Origin: Acidobacteriaceae bacterium
GTDB taxonomy: Bacteria > Acidobacteriota > Terriglobia > Terriglobales > Acidobacteriaceae
Direction: 5' to 3'
Assembly: GCA_025462885.1 (NCBI GenBank)
Contig: JAOAPN010000013.1
Location: 62,001 to 126,000, forward strand
DNA length: 64,000 bases
A program made the position numbers and the translations under genes. Of the stretch, positions 1 through 7,541 are shown one piece after another; the stretch's first letter is position 1; the number at the start of each line of letters is the position of its first letter. The notes beneath the pieces are model-generated. The model saw only the letters and a list, made by a program, of their open reading frames with translations. It did no database searches and had not been told where the DNA came from.

Positions 1-361
1 TGTCTGCAGGACCATCTGCTTTCGATGGATAGACTTGCCCCGCTCTCGCACGGTGCGTCCGGAACTCACGTTCCATCTCGGCAAAGAATGGATTGTTCTG
101 TGGAATCGGAATCCCCTCACCGCAGACGCAGTTGACGACGATATCCCGCAGATCCTGGCCGGAAACCTTCTCGTGAAAACGGCCCAATGAATCGACCAGG
201 CCCCAGAAATCCATTGCAAAAGGACGATTCTGACGCAGCTTTTCAAGGAAGACAGAAGCCAGTTCATGCGAACCAGTTTCCACTTCGTGCATGAAAAAAA
301 TGCCTTCGAACTTGTGCCGGATGGCGCCCATCAGGCTTGTTTCAGGACCGGTGGTACCCAT
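1..361 (-). CDS. Hypothetical protein, 3' end outside the window
   Basis: An open frame on the minus strand runs from an ATG at 361 out of the left edge, about 120 residues seen. The frame is closed upstream by a TGA, so this ATG or the one at 292 is the likely start. The visible protein begins MGTTGPETSLMGAIRHKF and is mixed helical with several Trp/Phe; there is no signal peptide. I do not recognise the family. No clear Shine-Dalgarno precedes either ATG, which lowers confidence. Confidence 0.5.
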   Translation of the reverse strand, partial: MGTTGPETSLMGAIRHKFEGIFFMHEVETGSHELASVFLEKLRQNRPFAMDFWGLVDSLGRFHEKVSGQDLRDIVVNCVCGEGIPIPQNNPFFAEMEREFRTHRARAGQVYPSKADGPAD

Positions 362-833
362 AGAGTGAATTGGATGCCAATGACCTACCCGATGGACTTC
401 GATCCTCTCGAATTTCTGTATTCAAAGACCATTACCAAAGTGCGAACCACTCCTGCATCTCAGGCATCCGATTGCTGCCAACAAGCCGATATATCGGTAC
501 TGATCGGGTGTCGATGAGTGCATTGGCGATTTCTCAACAGTAGCCTCGGCGACAGATGGCGCAGTATCCGAATCCGAGTTGCCGATAAGCTCTGAATTAC
601 TGAAGTCGCATTAAGCACCGATGAACGGAGAAATTCAGAATACCGAGCGTTCGGGCAGAGCAATAAACACCTTTCATATCAATTACTTGCCAAAGATGAG
701 CAGTCGCTCCCAATGGTCCAGGTATCGAACGAATCAGCAAGATTCTGATACCGTGGTACCACCTTTGGGGTCACGTACGGATAGACGCCCGGACAGAACA
801 AGTAAGCTAATTCGGCTCAATCAGGAGATTGCT
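362..833. other. Non-coding stretch before the oleate hydratase gene
   Basis: No convincing gene is seen. The frame of the downstream gene stays open back to 621, but that extension lacks a ribosome site and does not resemble the family's N-terminus. The stretch should hold the promoter of the oleate hydratase gene and includes the inverted repeat listed at 721-752. Confidence 0.5.
721..752. promoter_or_regulatory. Inverted repeat upstream of oleate hydratase
   Basis: GGTATC (721-726) and GATACC (747-752) form the outer arms and GAATC / GATTC an inner pair, 80-110 bases before the ATG at 834. It could be an operator or an RNA hairpin; no partner regulator is adjacent. Confidence 0.3.
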
Positions 834-2402
834 ATGAGCGAGTATTACTTTGTAGGCAGCGGTATCGCTTCACTCGCCGGCGCGGCATATCTGATTCGCG
901 ATGGCAATGTCAGTGGCGCCGACATCGTAATCTTCGAGGAATCGAAAGAGTTCGGCGGCTCCATCGATGCGCATGGATCTCCGAAAGACGGCTACTTCAT
1001 GAGCGGCAGCCGCATGTTCGAGCACAAGTACAACGCCACCTTTGATCTGTTCTCGTTCATCCCATCCGCAAGCGATCCGAATTTATCCGTGAAAGAGGAG
1101 ACGGCCCTGGCTGAGAAGGACGCGTTGTGGCATAACAAGGCCCGGCTGGTGAACGGGGAAGGAAAGATCATCAACTTCCACGAACTGGGCTTCAGCGAGA
1201 AAGATCGCATCGATTTAATTGCGCTGATGGCAACGCCGGAGAAGATGCTCGATTCCAAGCGCATTACTGATTGCTTTGGAGCCGATTTCTTCAATACAAA
1301 CTTCTGGTTCGAGTGGTGCTCTCTGTTCGCGTTTGAGCGGTGGCATAGCGCGATCGAGTTCAAGCGGTATCTGCTGCGCTTTATCCATCACTTCTCGACG
1401 ATCGATACGCAGGAGGGCATCTTCCGGACACGCTACAACCAGTACGACTCGATGGCGGTTCCGTTGGTCAACTGGCTTCGGGGGAAGGGCGTCGAGTTTC
1501 GCATGCAGACGCAGGTGACCAACCTGGGGTTCAAGGCCGCGGGCACCGATATTACGGTGAATTCGCTTCAGTACAACACCGCCGGCACCGAGAGTGAGCT
1601 TCCGGTTGCAGACGGCGATCTGGTGTTCGTTACAAATGGCTCCATGACGGCAGATAAGACGTTTGGTTCGATGACTGAAGCGCCGAAGATGGACCGGAGT
1701 AAAAGAAGTGGGGCGTGGCGGCTATGGGAGACGATTGCTGCGGGGCGTCCGGAGTTCGGCAATCCGACTGTGTTCGACAGCCATATCGAAGAGTCCTCGT
1801 GGGAGTCGTTTACGGTAACGATGAACGATCCTACGTTCTTCCAACTGATGCAGCAGTTCAGCGGCAGCGAGGCAGGCAAGGGCGGTCTGATTACCTTCAA
1901 GGACTCGAACTGGCTGCTTACCCTGTCTATCTTCCATCAGCCGTTCTATGCGGACCAGCCGAAAGACGTCGTTGTCTGGTGGGGCTATGGCCTGTACCAC
2001 GACAGGCCTGGGAACTTCGTCAAGAAGACGATGGCGGAGTGCACCGGAAGAGAGATCCTCGAAGAGGTCATAGGTCAGCTAAGGTTCGATGAGCACAAAG
2101 AGAAGATGCTCGCGACGTCAAACGTGATTCCCTGCATGATGCCTTACATTACCAGTCAGTTTCTGGTGAGAAAGGCCGGGGACCGGCCTGACGTGGTGCC
2201 GAAGGGATCGACGAACCTCGCTTTCCTGGGCCAATATTCGGAGTTGCCGGATGATGTTGTGTTCACCGTGGAATACTCGGTGCGGTCGGCACAGATCGCG
2301 GTGTACTCTCTGTTGAAGCTGGATAAGAAGCCATCTCCGTTCTATAAGGGGCAGTACGATCCACGGGTGCTGTTCGATGCGCTTAAGACATTGCACCGAT
2401 AA
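834..2402 (+). CDS. ohyA: Oleate hydratase (myosin-cross-reactive antigen family)
   Basis: FAD-dependent enzyme that adds water to the cis-9 double bond of unsaturated fatty acids, giving 10-hydroxy fatty acids; the family is used in detoxifying free fatty acids at the membrane. 522 residues. The N-terminus MSEYYFVGSGIASLAGAA is the Rossmann dinucleotide motif with GSGIAS at residues 8-13, followed by an acidic strand end and FGGS near residue 45, all typical of the family. The start at 834 is chosen because AGGAG lies at 823-827 and because the upstream extension is not family-like. At 522 residues it is at the short end of the family. It stands alone on the plus strand; the neighbouring operon converges on it. 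No signal peptide is seen, so a cytosolic or peripheral membrane location is expected. Confidence 0.9.
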   Translation: MSEYYFVGSGIASLAGAAYLIRDGNVSGADIVIFEESKEFGGSIDAHGSPKDGYFMSGSRMFEHKYNATFDLFSFIPSASDPNLSVKEETALAEKDALWHNKARLVNGEGKIINFHELGFSEKDRIDLIALMATPEKMLDSKRITDCFGADFFNTNFWFEWCSLFAFERWHSAIEFKRYLLRFIHHFSTIDTQEGIFRTRYNQYDSMAVPLVNWLRGKGVEFRMQTQVTNLGFKAAGTDITVNSLQYNTAGTESELPVADGDLVFVTNGSMTADKTFGSMTEAPKMDRSKRSGAWRLWETIAAGRPEFGNPTVFDSHIEESSWESFTVTMNDPTFFQLMQQFSGSEAGKGGLITFKDSNWLLTLSIFHQPFYADQPKDVVVWWGYGLYHDRPGNFVKKTMAECTGREILEEVIGQLRFDEHKEKMLATSNVIPCMMPYITSQFLVRKAGDRPDVVPKGSTNLAFLGQYSELPDDVVFTVEYSVRSAQIAVYSLLKLDKKPSPFYKGQYDPRVLFDALKTLHR

Positions 2403-2515
2403 GTGCCCGGAACCGCGGAACTGACGCAGGCATCCCAGAGGAGTTGATCGGAGCGCCGTTGCCAGCGCTGCCAATCCGCTTCTGTCTGGCAGAATCTGGT
2501 TCCGTAACGACCGCG

Positions 2516-3286
2516 TTACTTCACCTGCTCCAGCACCACCTCGACGTCCAGATGCCGGGTACTGCCTTGAATATCCAGGGCCCCCAACATGACAGGCTTG
2601 CCCAGCGTCAGGAACGACGTGCCCTCCAGCAGCGTCTGCCGGATCACCGGGTCCTGCGATCCAACGCCGGACCGCTCCTCGGCGACGCTGGATTGCTCCA
2701 CCTTCGTCCGCAGACGCAAGCCGTTGGCAAACTCGTCGAGCGTGGCATCGATATTGATTCCAACGTCGAGATACTGCACCTGGGTGCTATCCGTGCTGGG
2801 AGCTCCTTTGGAAGAGCCAGTCACTACCGGCACCTTGCTTCCCTGTTTCAGCAACGCTCGCTGTCCGGCAATCGCGACCATTGCGAAGTGTTGCGCCCCG
2901 ATGCGTTTGCCGCTGTCCGACTCGATAATCGTGTAGGTCAGGCGATAACTTTTGCTGGGCCGCTCTAACTCCGCCATGACCTTCCGCGCCAGGGCGAGTT
3001 GCTCCGGCGTTCCGCCAACGATGATGCCGTTCTGATTCGGAAGCGGAAATACCTTGGTGCTCGCTGGCAGGAGGTTTCGAAGTGTATTGTTGACCTCATT
3101 TAGATCCTGACTCTGTCCGAGGAAGTTAAGGTGAAAGACCTCCTGCACATACTCTGGATCGGGCCTGGGAGCACCGCCGGTCTGCTGTGACACGGCAAAA
3201 ACTGAGGAAAGCAACAGAAGCGCAGCTCCCGCCACTCCGGCCCAACTCCTCGTCCATTGAAACCCTTTATCTCGCTTCGAATTCAT
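2516..3286 (-). CDS. Secreted secretin-like protein without outer-membrane barrel
   Basis: About 256 residues: an N-terminal hydrophobic signal, then a region resembling the secretin N-domain (a Leu/Pro-rich strand, then GIIVGGTPEQLALARKVM, typical of the N-domain of GspD/PilQ), then a region like the start of the secretin core (LKQGSKVPVVTGS, TQVQYLDVGINIDATLDE and a LLEGTSFLTLGKPVMLGAL strand). It is far shorter than a true secretin and ends where the barrel would close. Third gene of an operon with the sigma factor and the TM protein. The ATG at 3286 has AGAGGA at suitable distance; an ATG at 3301 overlaps the previous stop as ATGA and is the alternative start. Function is inferred only: a periplasmic ring or scaffold protein. 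Confidence 0.65.
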   Translation of the reverse strand: MNSKRDKGFQWTRSWAGVAGAALLLLSSVFAVSQQTGGAPRPDPEYVQEVFHLNFLGQSQDLNEVNNTLRNLLPASTKVFPLPNQNGIIVGGTPEQLALARKVMAELERPSKSYRLTYTIIESDSGKRIGAQHFAMVAIAGQRALLKQGSKVPVVTGSSKGAPSTDSTQVQYLDVGINIDATLDEFANGLRLRTKVEQSSVAEERSGVGSQDPVIRQTLLEGTSFLTLGKPVMLGALDIQGSTRHLDVEVVLEQVK

Positions 3287-3297
3287 TCGCTTTCCTC

Positions 3298-3876
3298 TCA
3301 TTTCTTCTCGCTAAAAAACTTTGCCACCTCTGCCTGCTCTTCGGCCTCACGCCCGGCCCGTACCGCCGGATTAAGCATCGCCACCAGCTCAGGATCGTTG
3401 TGGTGGTGCGCCACCTTCAGCAGCAGGCGTTCTTGCTCCGTCAAAGGCATCGGTGGAGCAGGTAAACTCCGCACATTCTCGTCGCTTGCCAGGGCCGTCT
3501 CACTCCTGACCGCCACGGTTCGCCGCACATGCAACCGAGGCTGAGGCTCAATCGCAGCGACACGCTGCGGAGCTTTCTGCTCGCCTTCAGGCTGCCTCGT
3601 CGCCGCTCGCGGCGTCCCTGCCGCCACTCCGGTCCTATGCGCGGAGTCAAGCTTCGTTCGGTACATTCCAATTGCGACTAGTAGTAGCGCACATAGTCCT
3701 GCCGCGCCCAGGCCCCAACCTGCCACCGGCATCCGCAACCAACCAGAGCTTGAGACAGCCTCCGCAGCGATACCCTCCTCCAACCCTTTGAGAATCCGGC
3801 GCTCCATCCCCTCTGGAGCCTCGGCTTCGCGCAGCCCCCGTAGGATTCTTTCCATTGCATCGTCCGTTGACTTCAT
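3298..3876 (-). CDS. Single-pass membrane protein, putative anti-sigma factor
   Basis: 192 residues. A charged cytoplasmic N-terminus of about 45 residues (MKSTDDAMERILRGLREAEA) precedes one transmembrane helix around residues 52-70; a Pro/Ala-rich external linker and a charged C-terminus follow. The ATG overlaps the stop of the sigma gene (ATGA) and has a strong GGAGG, so the two are translationally coupled. Position directly after an ECF sigma gene and the one-helix topology suggest a sigma-binding membrane protein, but no ZAS zinc motif (HxxxCxxC) is visible, so the anti-sigma role is inference. Confidence 0.6.
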   Translation of the reverse strand: MKSTDDAMERILRGLREAEAPEGMERRILKGLEEGIAAEAVSSSGWLRMPVAGWGLGAAGLCALLLVAIGMYRTKLDSAHRTGVAAGTPRAATRQPEGEQKAPQRVAAIEPQPRLHVRRTVAVRSETALASDENVRSLPAPPMPLTEQERLLLKVAHHHNDPELVAMLNPAVRAGREAEEQAEVAKFFSEKK

Positions 3877-4427
3877 CTCGCGCTTCCTCCTTTCTCCAGC
3901 CGCTCCCGCAACCGCGTCCTGGCGCGAAACAGCAGGGCACGCACCGCCGATTCGCTCTTGCTCAACACCTTGCCCATTTCCACCGTCGTCAATTCTTCGA
4001 CCGCCGAGAGCAGCAACACCTGCCGCTCCGCCTTCGGCAATCGTTCCATCTCCTGCAGCACACGCAGCATGGACTGCACCTCAACCAGAGCAGCATCGGC
4101 GGACACCTCACGTGCAACCAGGCTCTCGGCAAACAGGGCATCCATCTGATCCGGTCGCGTGCTCCTTCTGCGGTCCAGTGACAGGTTCATCGCGATCCGT
4201 ACCAGCCAGGGCCTCATCTCCAGCACATCCAGCAGGGTCTTCTGCTGCACGACCCGAAGAAACGTATCCTGCACGACGTCTTCCGCCTCGGCAGCGTTAC
4301 GCAACACCGAGAACGCCACGCGATACAGCAGACCGGAGTGCTCGCTCACCAGCGACGCTACATCGGGTTCAGCCTTCACCCTGTCTGCGGCAAACCATCG
4401 CAAGCTCTGTTCCCCGATCGCTGTCAT
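3873..4427 (-). CDS. ECF-family RNA polymerase sigma factor
   Basis: 184 residues. Region 2 is recognisable (LVSEHSGLLYRVAFSVL, then NAAEAEDVVQDTFLRV, about residues 27-60), followed by RPWLVRIAMNLSLDRRR, and region 4 near the C-terminus (LPKAERQVLLLSAVEELTT ... SKSESAVRALLFRARTRLRE). No region 1 or 3, as expected of the ECF group. It is the first gene of a three-gene operon with 4-base overlap to the next gene, so sigma, putative membrane partner and secretin-like protein are made together. Targets are not visible, although autoregulation is usual for this arrangement. Confidence 0.9.
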   Translation of the reverse strand: MTAIGEQSLRWFAADRVKAEPDVASLVSEHSGLLYRVAFSVLRNAAEAEDVVQDTFLRVVQQKTLLDVLEMRPWLVRIAMNLSLDRRRSTRPDQMDALFAESLVAREVSADAALVEVQSMLRVLQEMERLPKAERQVLLLSAVEELTTVEMGKVLSKSESAVRALLFRARTRLRERLEKGGSAR

Positions 4428-4530
4428 GCTTTAGTTCCGCTCCGGCCTTCTACCTCAAAGACGTCCCATCCGGCCATCCGCTCGAATTAATTTCACCTTG
4501 CATGATCGAGAGTTACCGGCCAAAAAGAAA

Positions 4531-4555
4531 GGCGGCCACGTTAAGTGTGGCCGCC
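4531..4555 (-). terminator. Rho-independent terminator of the M13 peptidase gene
   Basis: Nine-base-pair GC stem (GGCGGCCAC at 4531-4539 with GTGGCCGCC at 4547-4555). On the minus strand it is followed by TTTCTTTTT. It lies 23 bases beyond the stop of the peptidase gene. Confidence 0.8.
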
Positions 4556-4577
4556 CAATCCCTGCCTGCGCAGCGAT

Positions 4578-6599
4578 CTACCAGAGCACACACCGCTCCG
4601 CCTCTGCCCGCACCATCGCATCGCCCTTCTTGCACGAGAACGCCTTCTCGAACTCAGGCATGTTCGACAGCGGCCCGATCACCCGGTACTTCCCTGCCGG
4701 ATGCGGATCGACCTGCGCTGCCATCCGCGCGTACTCTGGCCGAGCGAGCGCTCCGCGCCACTGCGCTTCGGCGAGGAAGAACTGCTGCTCCGGCGTAAAT
4801 CCATCCACCGTCGGCTCCGGCCCTTTGCCCTCGCGAGACTTCTTGTAGGCACGAAAAGCCAGGTTCACGCCCCCAAGATCACCCAGCGCTTCACCCAGCA
4901 CGAACCGCCCATTCAGATGAACGCCCGGATCGACGAAGTACGTGTCGTACTGCTCCGCCGTGCAGCCCGTCTTCGCTTCAAACTGCTTATAGCTCGCCGG
5001 AGACCACCAGTCCGTCAGCGCTCCCTTCGCGTCGTACCGCGCGCCCTGGTCGTCGACGCCGTGGCTGATCTCGTGCCCGATCGTCACCCCGATCGCCCCG
5101 TAGTTCACCGCATCGATGCCCTTCAGGTTGAACCCGGGTGGCTGCAGATAGCCCGCCGGAACCACGATCTCATTCATCTGCGGGTTGTAGTACGCGTTCA
5201 ACGTCGGCGGAGTCATATCCCAGCGCCCGCGATCCAGCGGCTTGCCAATCTGAGCCAGGTCGTCCCGCACCTTGAACGCATCGGTCGCCATCGCATCCTT
5301 CAGGAACTCACCCCGGCTCACCGGAACCGAAGCATAGGTCTTCCACTTGTCCGGATACCCGACCTTGATATTGAGCGCGCCCACCTTCTCCAGCGCCTTG
5401 GTCTTCGTATCCGCCGTCATCCAGTCGTTGTGCTGGATGCTCAGCTTCAACTGATCGACGATATTGACCGCCATCTCGCGCGCACGCGCCTTGGCCTCCG
5501 GAGGAAAGTACGCCTCAACGTACTTCTTACCCAGCGCCTCACCAAGCTGCGTATCCGTCTGGCGCACGCATCGCTGATCCCGCGGCCGCTGTTCCTTCGC
5601 ACCCGTCACCGTGGTCCCGAAGAACGCGAACGTCTCATCCCCAAACACCACCGGCAGCGCGGCCGATTCCTTCCGCAGCACATGCCACTTCAGATAGCTC
5701 TTCCACTCAGCCAGCGGAGTCGCCTCCAGCTCCGCATCGAACACCTTCACCAGCTTCGGCTCATCCACATTCAGCTTGCCCTGCGGAACCCCCAGCGCCC
5801 GGTACGCCGACACCCAGTCGAAGCGCGGCGTCATCGCCTGCAACTCCGCAAAGCTCGTCGGATGGTCGGTCTCCTTGGTGTCCCGCATCTGCACCTTGGT
5901 CAGCTTCGCTGTAGCCAGCTTCGTCTCCAGCTTCAACACCGCCGCCGCAGCCCGCTGCGACGTAGCCGTGTCATACCCCGCCAGCGTGAACATCTTCTCC
6001 ACATGCGCGACGTACTTCTCGCGAATCCCCTTGAAGCGAGGCTCGTCCCGCAGATAGTAGTCGCGGTCCGGCAACCCCATGCCGTTCACCTCCAGCTCTG
6101 CGATCACATCCGCGGGTGAGTGCGGATCCTGCGAAGCCGAAACCCGCACCGGAACCGCAATGCCGTACCGCTGCAGCTCCACGATCTCCGCCGCAAGACC
6201 CTTCCGGTCCTTCACCGCATCGATCTTCACCAGCACCAGCTCCAGAGGCTTCAACCCGAGCCCGTTGATCTGCGCCTCATTCATACACGCACCATAGAAG
6301 TCCCCGATCAACTGGTCCGTCGAGCCTTTGGCAGCGGAAGTCTTCGCAGAAGATTCCAGCAGCGTCTTCAGCTTCCCCAGGGTCTCGTCCTGCGCGACAT
6401 TCCTGCGCGCCCACGTCGTCTGGATCGCCGGCATCGGATGCTCCTTGCGCCATGTCCCATTCGCAAACCCATCGAAGTTCTGGCAGGCGTCCACACTGCG
6501 ATCGATGTCACCAACCTTCGCCCCTTCCAACTGGCCGTGCGCGATCTCCGCGCCAACACCCAAAAAAACACACAGCACTGCCATTCGCAATACGTTCAT
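4578..6599 (-). CDS. M13 family zinc metallopeptidase (neprilysin/PepO type)
   Basis: Exported endopeptidase that cleaves small peptides. 673 residues, normal for the family. Signal peptide at residues 1-22 (MNVLRMAVLCVFLGVGAEIAHG). The zinc motif HEISH is at about 509-513, inside GHEISHGVDDQGARYD, and the third ligand lies in EALGD at about 570-574. The family substrate-binding region (NAYYNPQMNEIVVPAGYLQPP) precedes HEISH. The protein ends in CVLW, matching the short Cys-x-x-Trp end of M13 enzymes. A GGGGG run precedes the ATG. Single gene with its own terminator; the neighbouring TetR gene starts on the far side of a 115-base gap. Confidence 0.93.
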   Translation of the reverse strand: MNVLRMAVLCVFLGVGAEIAHGQLEGAKVGDIDRSVDACQNFDGFANGTWRKEHPMPAIQTTWARRNVAQDETLGKLKTLLESSAKTSAAKGSTDQLIGDFYGACMNEAQINGLGLKPLELVLVKIDAVKDRKGLAAEIVELQRYGIAVPVRVSASQDPHSPADVIAELEVNGMGLPDRDYYLRDEPRFKGIREKYVAHVEKMFTLAGYDTATSQRAAAAVLKLETKLATAKLTKVQMRDTKETDHPTSFAELQAMTPRFDWVSAYRALGVPQGKLNVDEPKLVKVFDAELEATPLAEWKSYLKWHVLRKESAALPVVFGDETFAFFGTTVTGAKEQRPRDQRCVRQTDTQLGEALGKKYVEAYFPPEAKARAREMAVNIVDQLKLSIQHNDWMTADTKTKALEKVGALNIKVGYPDKWKTYASVPVSRGEFLKDAMATDAFKVRDDLAQIGKPLDRGRWDMTPPTLNAYYNPQMNEIVVPAGYLQPPGFNLKGIDAVNYGAIGVTIGHEISHGVDDQGARYDAKGALTDWWSPASYKQFEAKTGCTAEQYDTYFVDPGVHLNGRFVLGEALGDLGGVNLAFRAYKKSREGKGPEPTVDGFTPEQQFFLAEAQWRGALARPEYARMAAQVDPHPAGKYRVIGPLSNMPEFEKAFSCKKGDAMVRAEAERCVLW

Positions 6600-6714
6600 G
6601 CAAACCCCCGCGGCAAACTATCTTCTGGAAAAATCGATGCCCCAACCTTATCAGCTTGCCCGCATCAGATCGTCCAACCTGAAAGCGAAAGCCTCACCCC
6701 TAATGCTGAGCCAG

Positions 6715-7383
6715 CTATTGAACCGGATGCTGGCCCGGAAGTCCCCACGTCACCAACCGGTCGAAACACAGCAGCGAGAGTGCCCGAGCCTGCTCCAACT
6801 CCAGCACTCCAGAGACCGCCTGCCGCACCGCCAACCCCTCCGACAGACTCCCCAGCAGCGCCACGATCTCCTCCGGAGATGCACTCAGCACCAGCCCCAT
6901 CTGACTCGTAAATTCCCGCAGCAAAGCGGCGCCATCCCTGCGCCGTCGCGCCTGCTGCTCCAGAAAGGCCTCCCGGATCATCGCGCTCCGCAAGGCGTTC
7001 GCCTGAAACTCGGCCTGCAACACAATCCACGCGGGATCCTGCATCCGCGCGCCGATCGCCTCCCGCAGCATCTGAAACCGTTCCTGCGCAGACCGCGTGC
7101 TCGCCAGGATCGACTGAAACGTAAGTAGCTCCATATCGGATCCCGACTTGAGAACGGCCACGAACAGCTCTTCCAGATTCTGGAAGTTCGCGTACAGAGC
7201 GCCGCGCGTAAAACCGGCCTCAGCGGCGATCTTCGCCACCGAGGCACCGCCCATACCGAAGCGCACAAAGTGCTCGCGTCCAACCGCAATTAGCCGCGCC
7301 CGAGTCTGCGCCTGGCTCTCTTTCCGGCCGAGAACCGGCACCTCAAGCTTTCGTTTCTTCAAGTTGCGCTCTCTCTGCGTCAT
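6715..7383 (-). CDS. TetR family transcriptional regulator
   Basis: 222 residues. After a basic N-terminal extension (NLKKRKLEVPVLGRKESQ), the TetR helix-turn-helix is seen: TRARLIAVGREHFVRFGMGG, then SVAKIAAEAGFTRGALYANF at about residues 48-68. The C-terminal ligand-binding half is helical and not diagnostic. It is divergent from the DHA2 exporter gene, and a 19-bp perfect palindrome lies between them, so it is likely the local repressor of the exporter and of itself. The ligand is unknown. Confidence 0.88.
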   Translation of the reverse strand: MTQRERNLKKRKLEVPVLGRKESQAQTRARLIAVGREHFVRFGMGGASVAKIAAEAGFTRGALYANFQNLEELFVAVLKSGSDMELLTFQSILASTRSAQERFQMLREAIGARMQDPAWIVLQAEFQANALRSAMIREAFLEQQARRRRDGAALLREFTSQMGLVLSASPEEIVALLGSLSEGLAVRQAVSGVLELEQARALSLLCFDRLVTWGLPGQHPVQ

Positions 7384-7481
7384 TGCTCTTCGCCAGCACT
7401 CTCCGTCATATCAACACCACGCGCAATCGTAAAGCCTCGGAGCCCACCCGAAACCGAGGAAGAATGAATCCAACTCTATCT

Positions 7482-7500
7482 CAGATACATCCTGTATCTG
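7482..7500. promoter_or_regulatory. Candidate TetR operator palindrome
   Basis: CAGATACA (7482-7489) and TGTATCTG (7493-7500) form a perfect 8-bp inverted repeat around TCC. Size and symmetry fit a TetR-dimer operator. It sits between the divergent TetR gene (start 7383) and the exporter gene (start 7542), 42 bases before the exporter start. Confidence 0.65.
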
Positions 7501-7541
7501 TAATCGTTTTTAAGATGACCTCGGGGCAGGGACCGCAAAGC

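Noticed and set aside
621-833. N-terminal extension of the oleate hydratase frame
   Set aside because: Not family-like and the AGGAG at 823-827 marks the start at 834.
4545-6119. Long plus-strand open frame opposite the M13 peptidase gene (524 residues)
   Set aside because: Arg/Leu-rich translation without any family motif; it is the antisense of a high-G+C gene with full HEISH and GD motifs.
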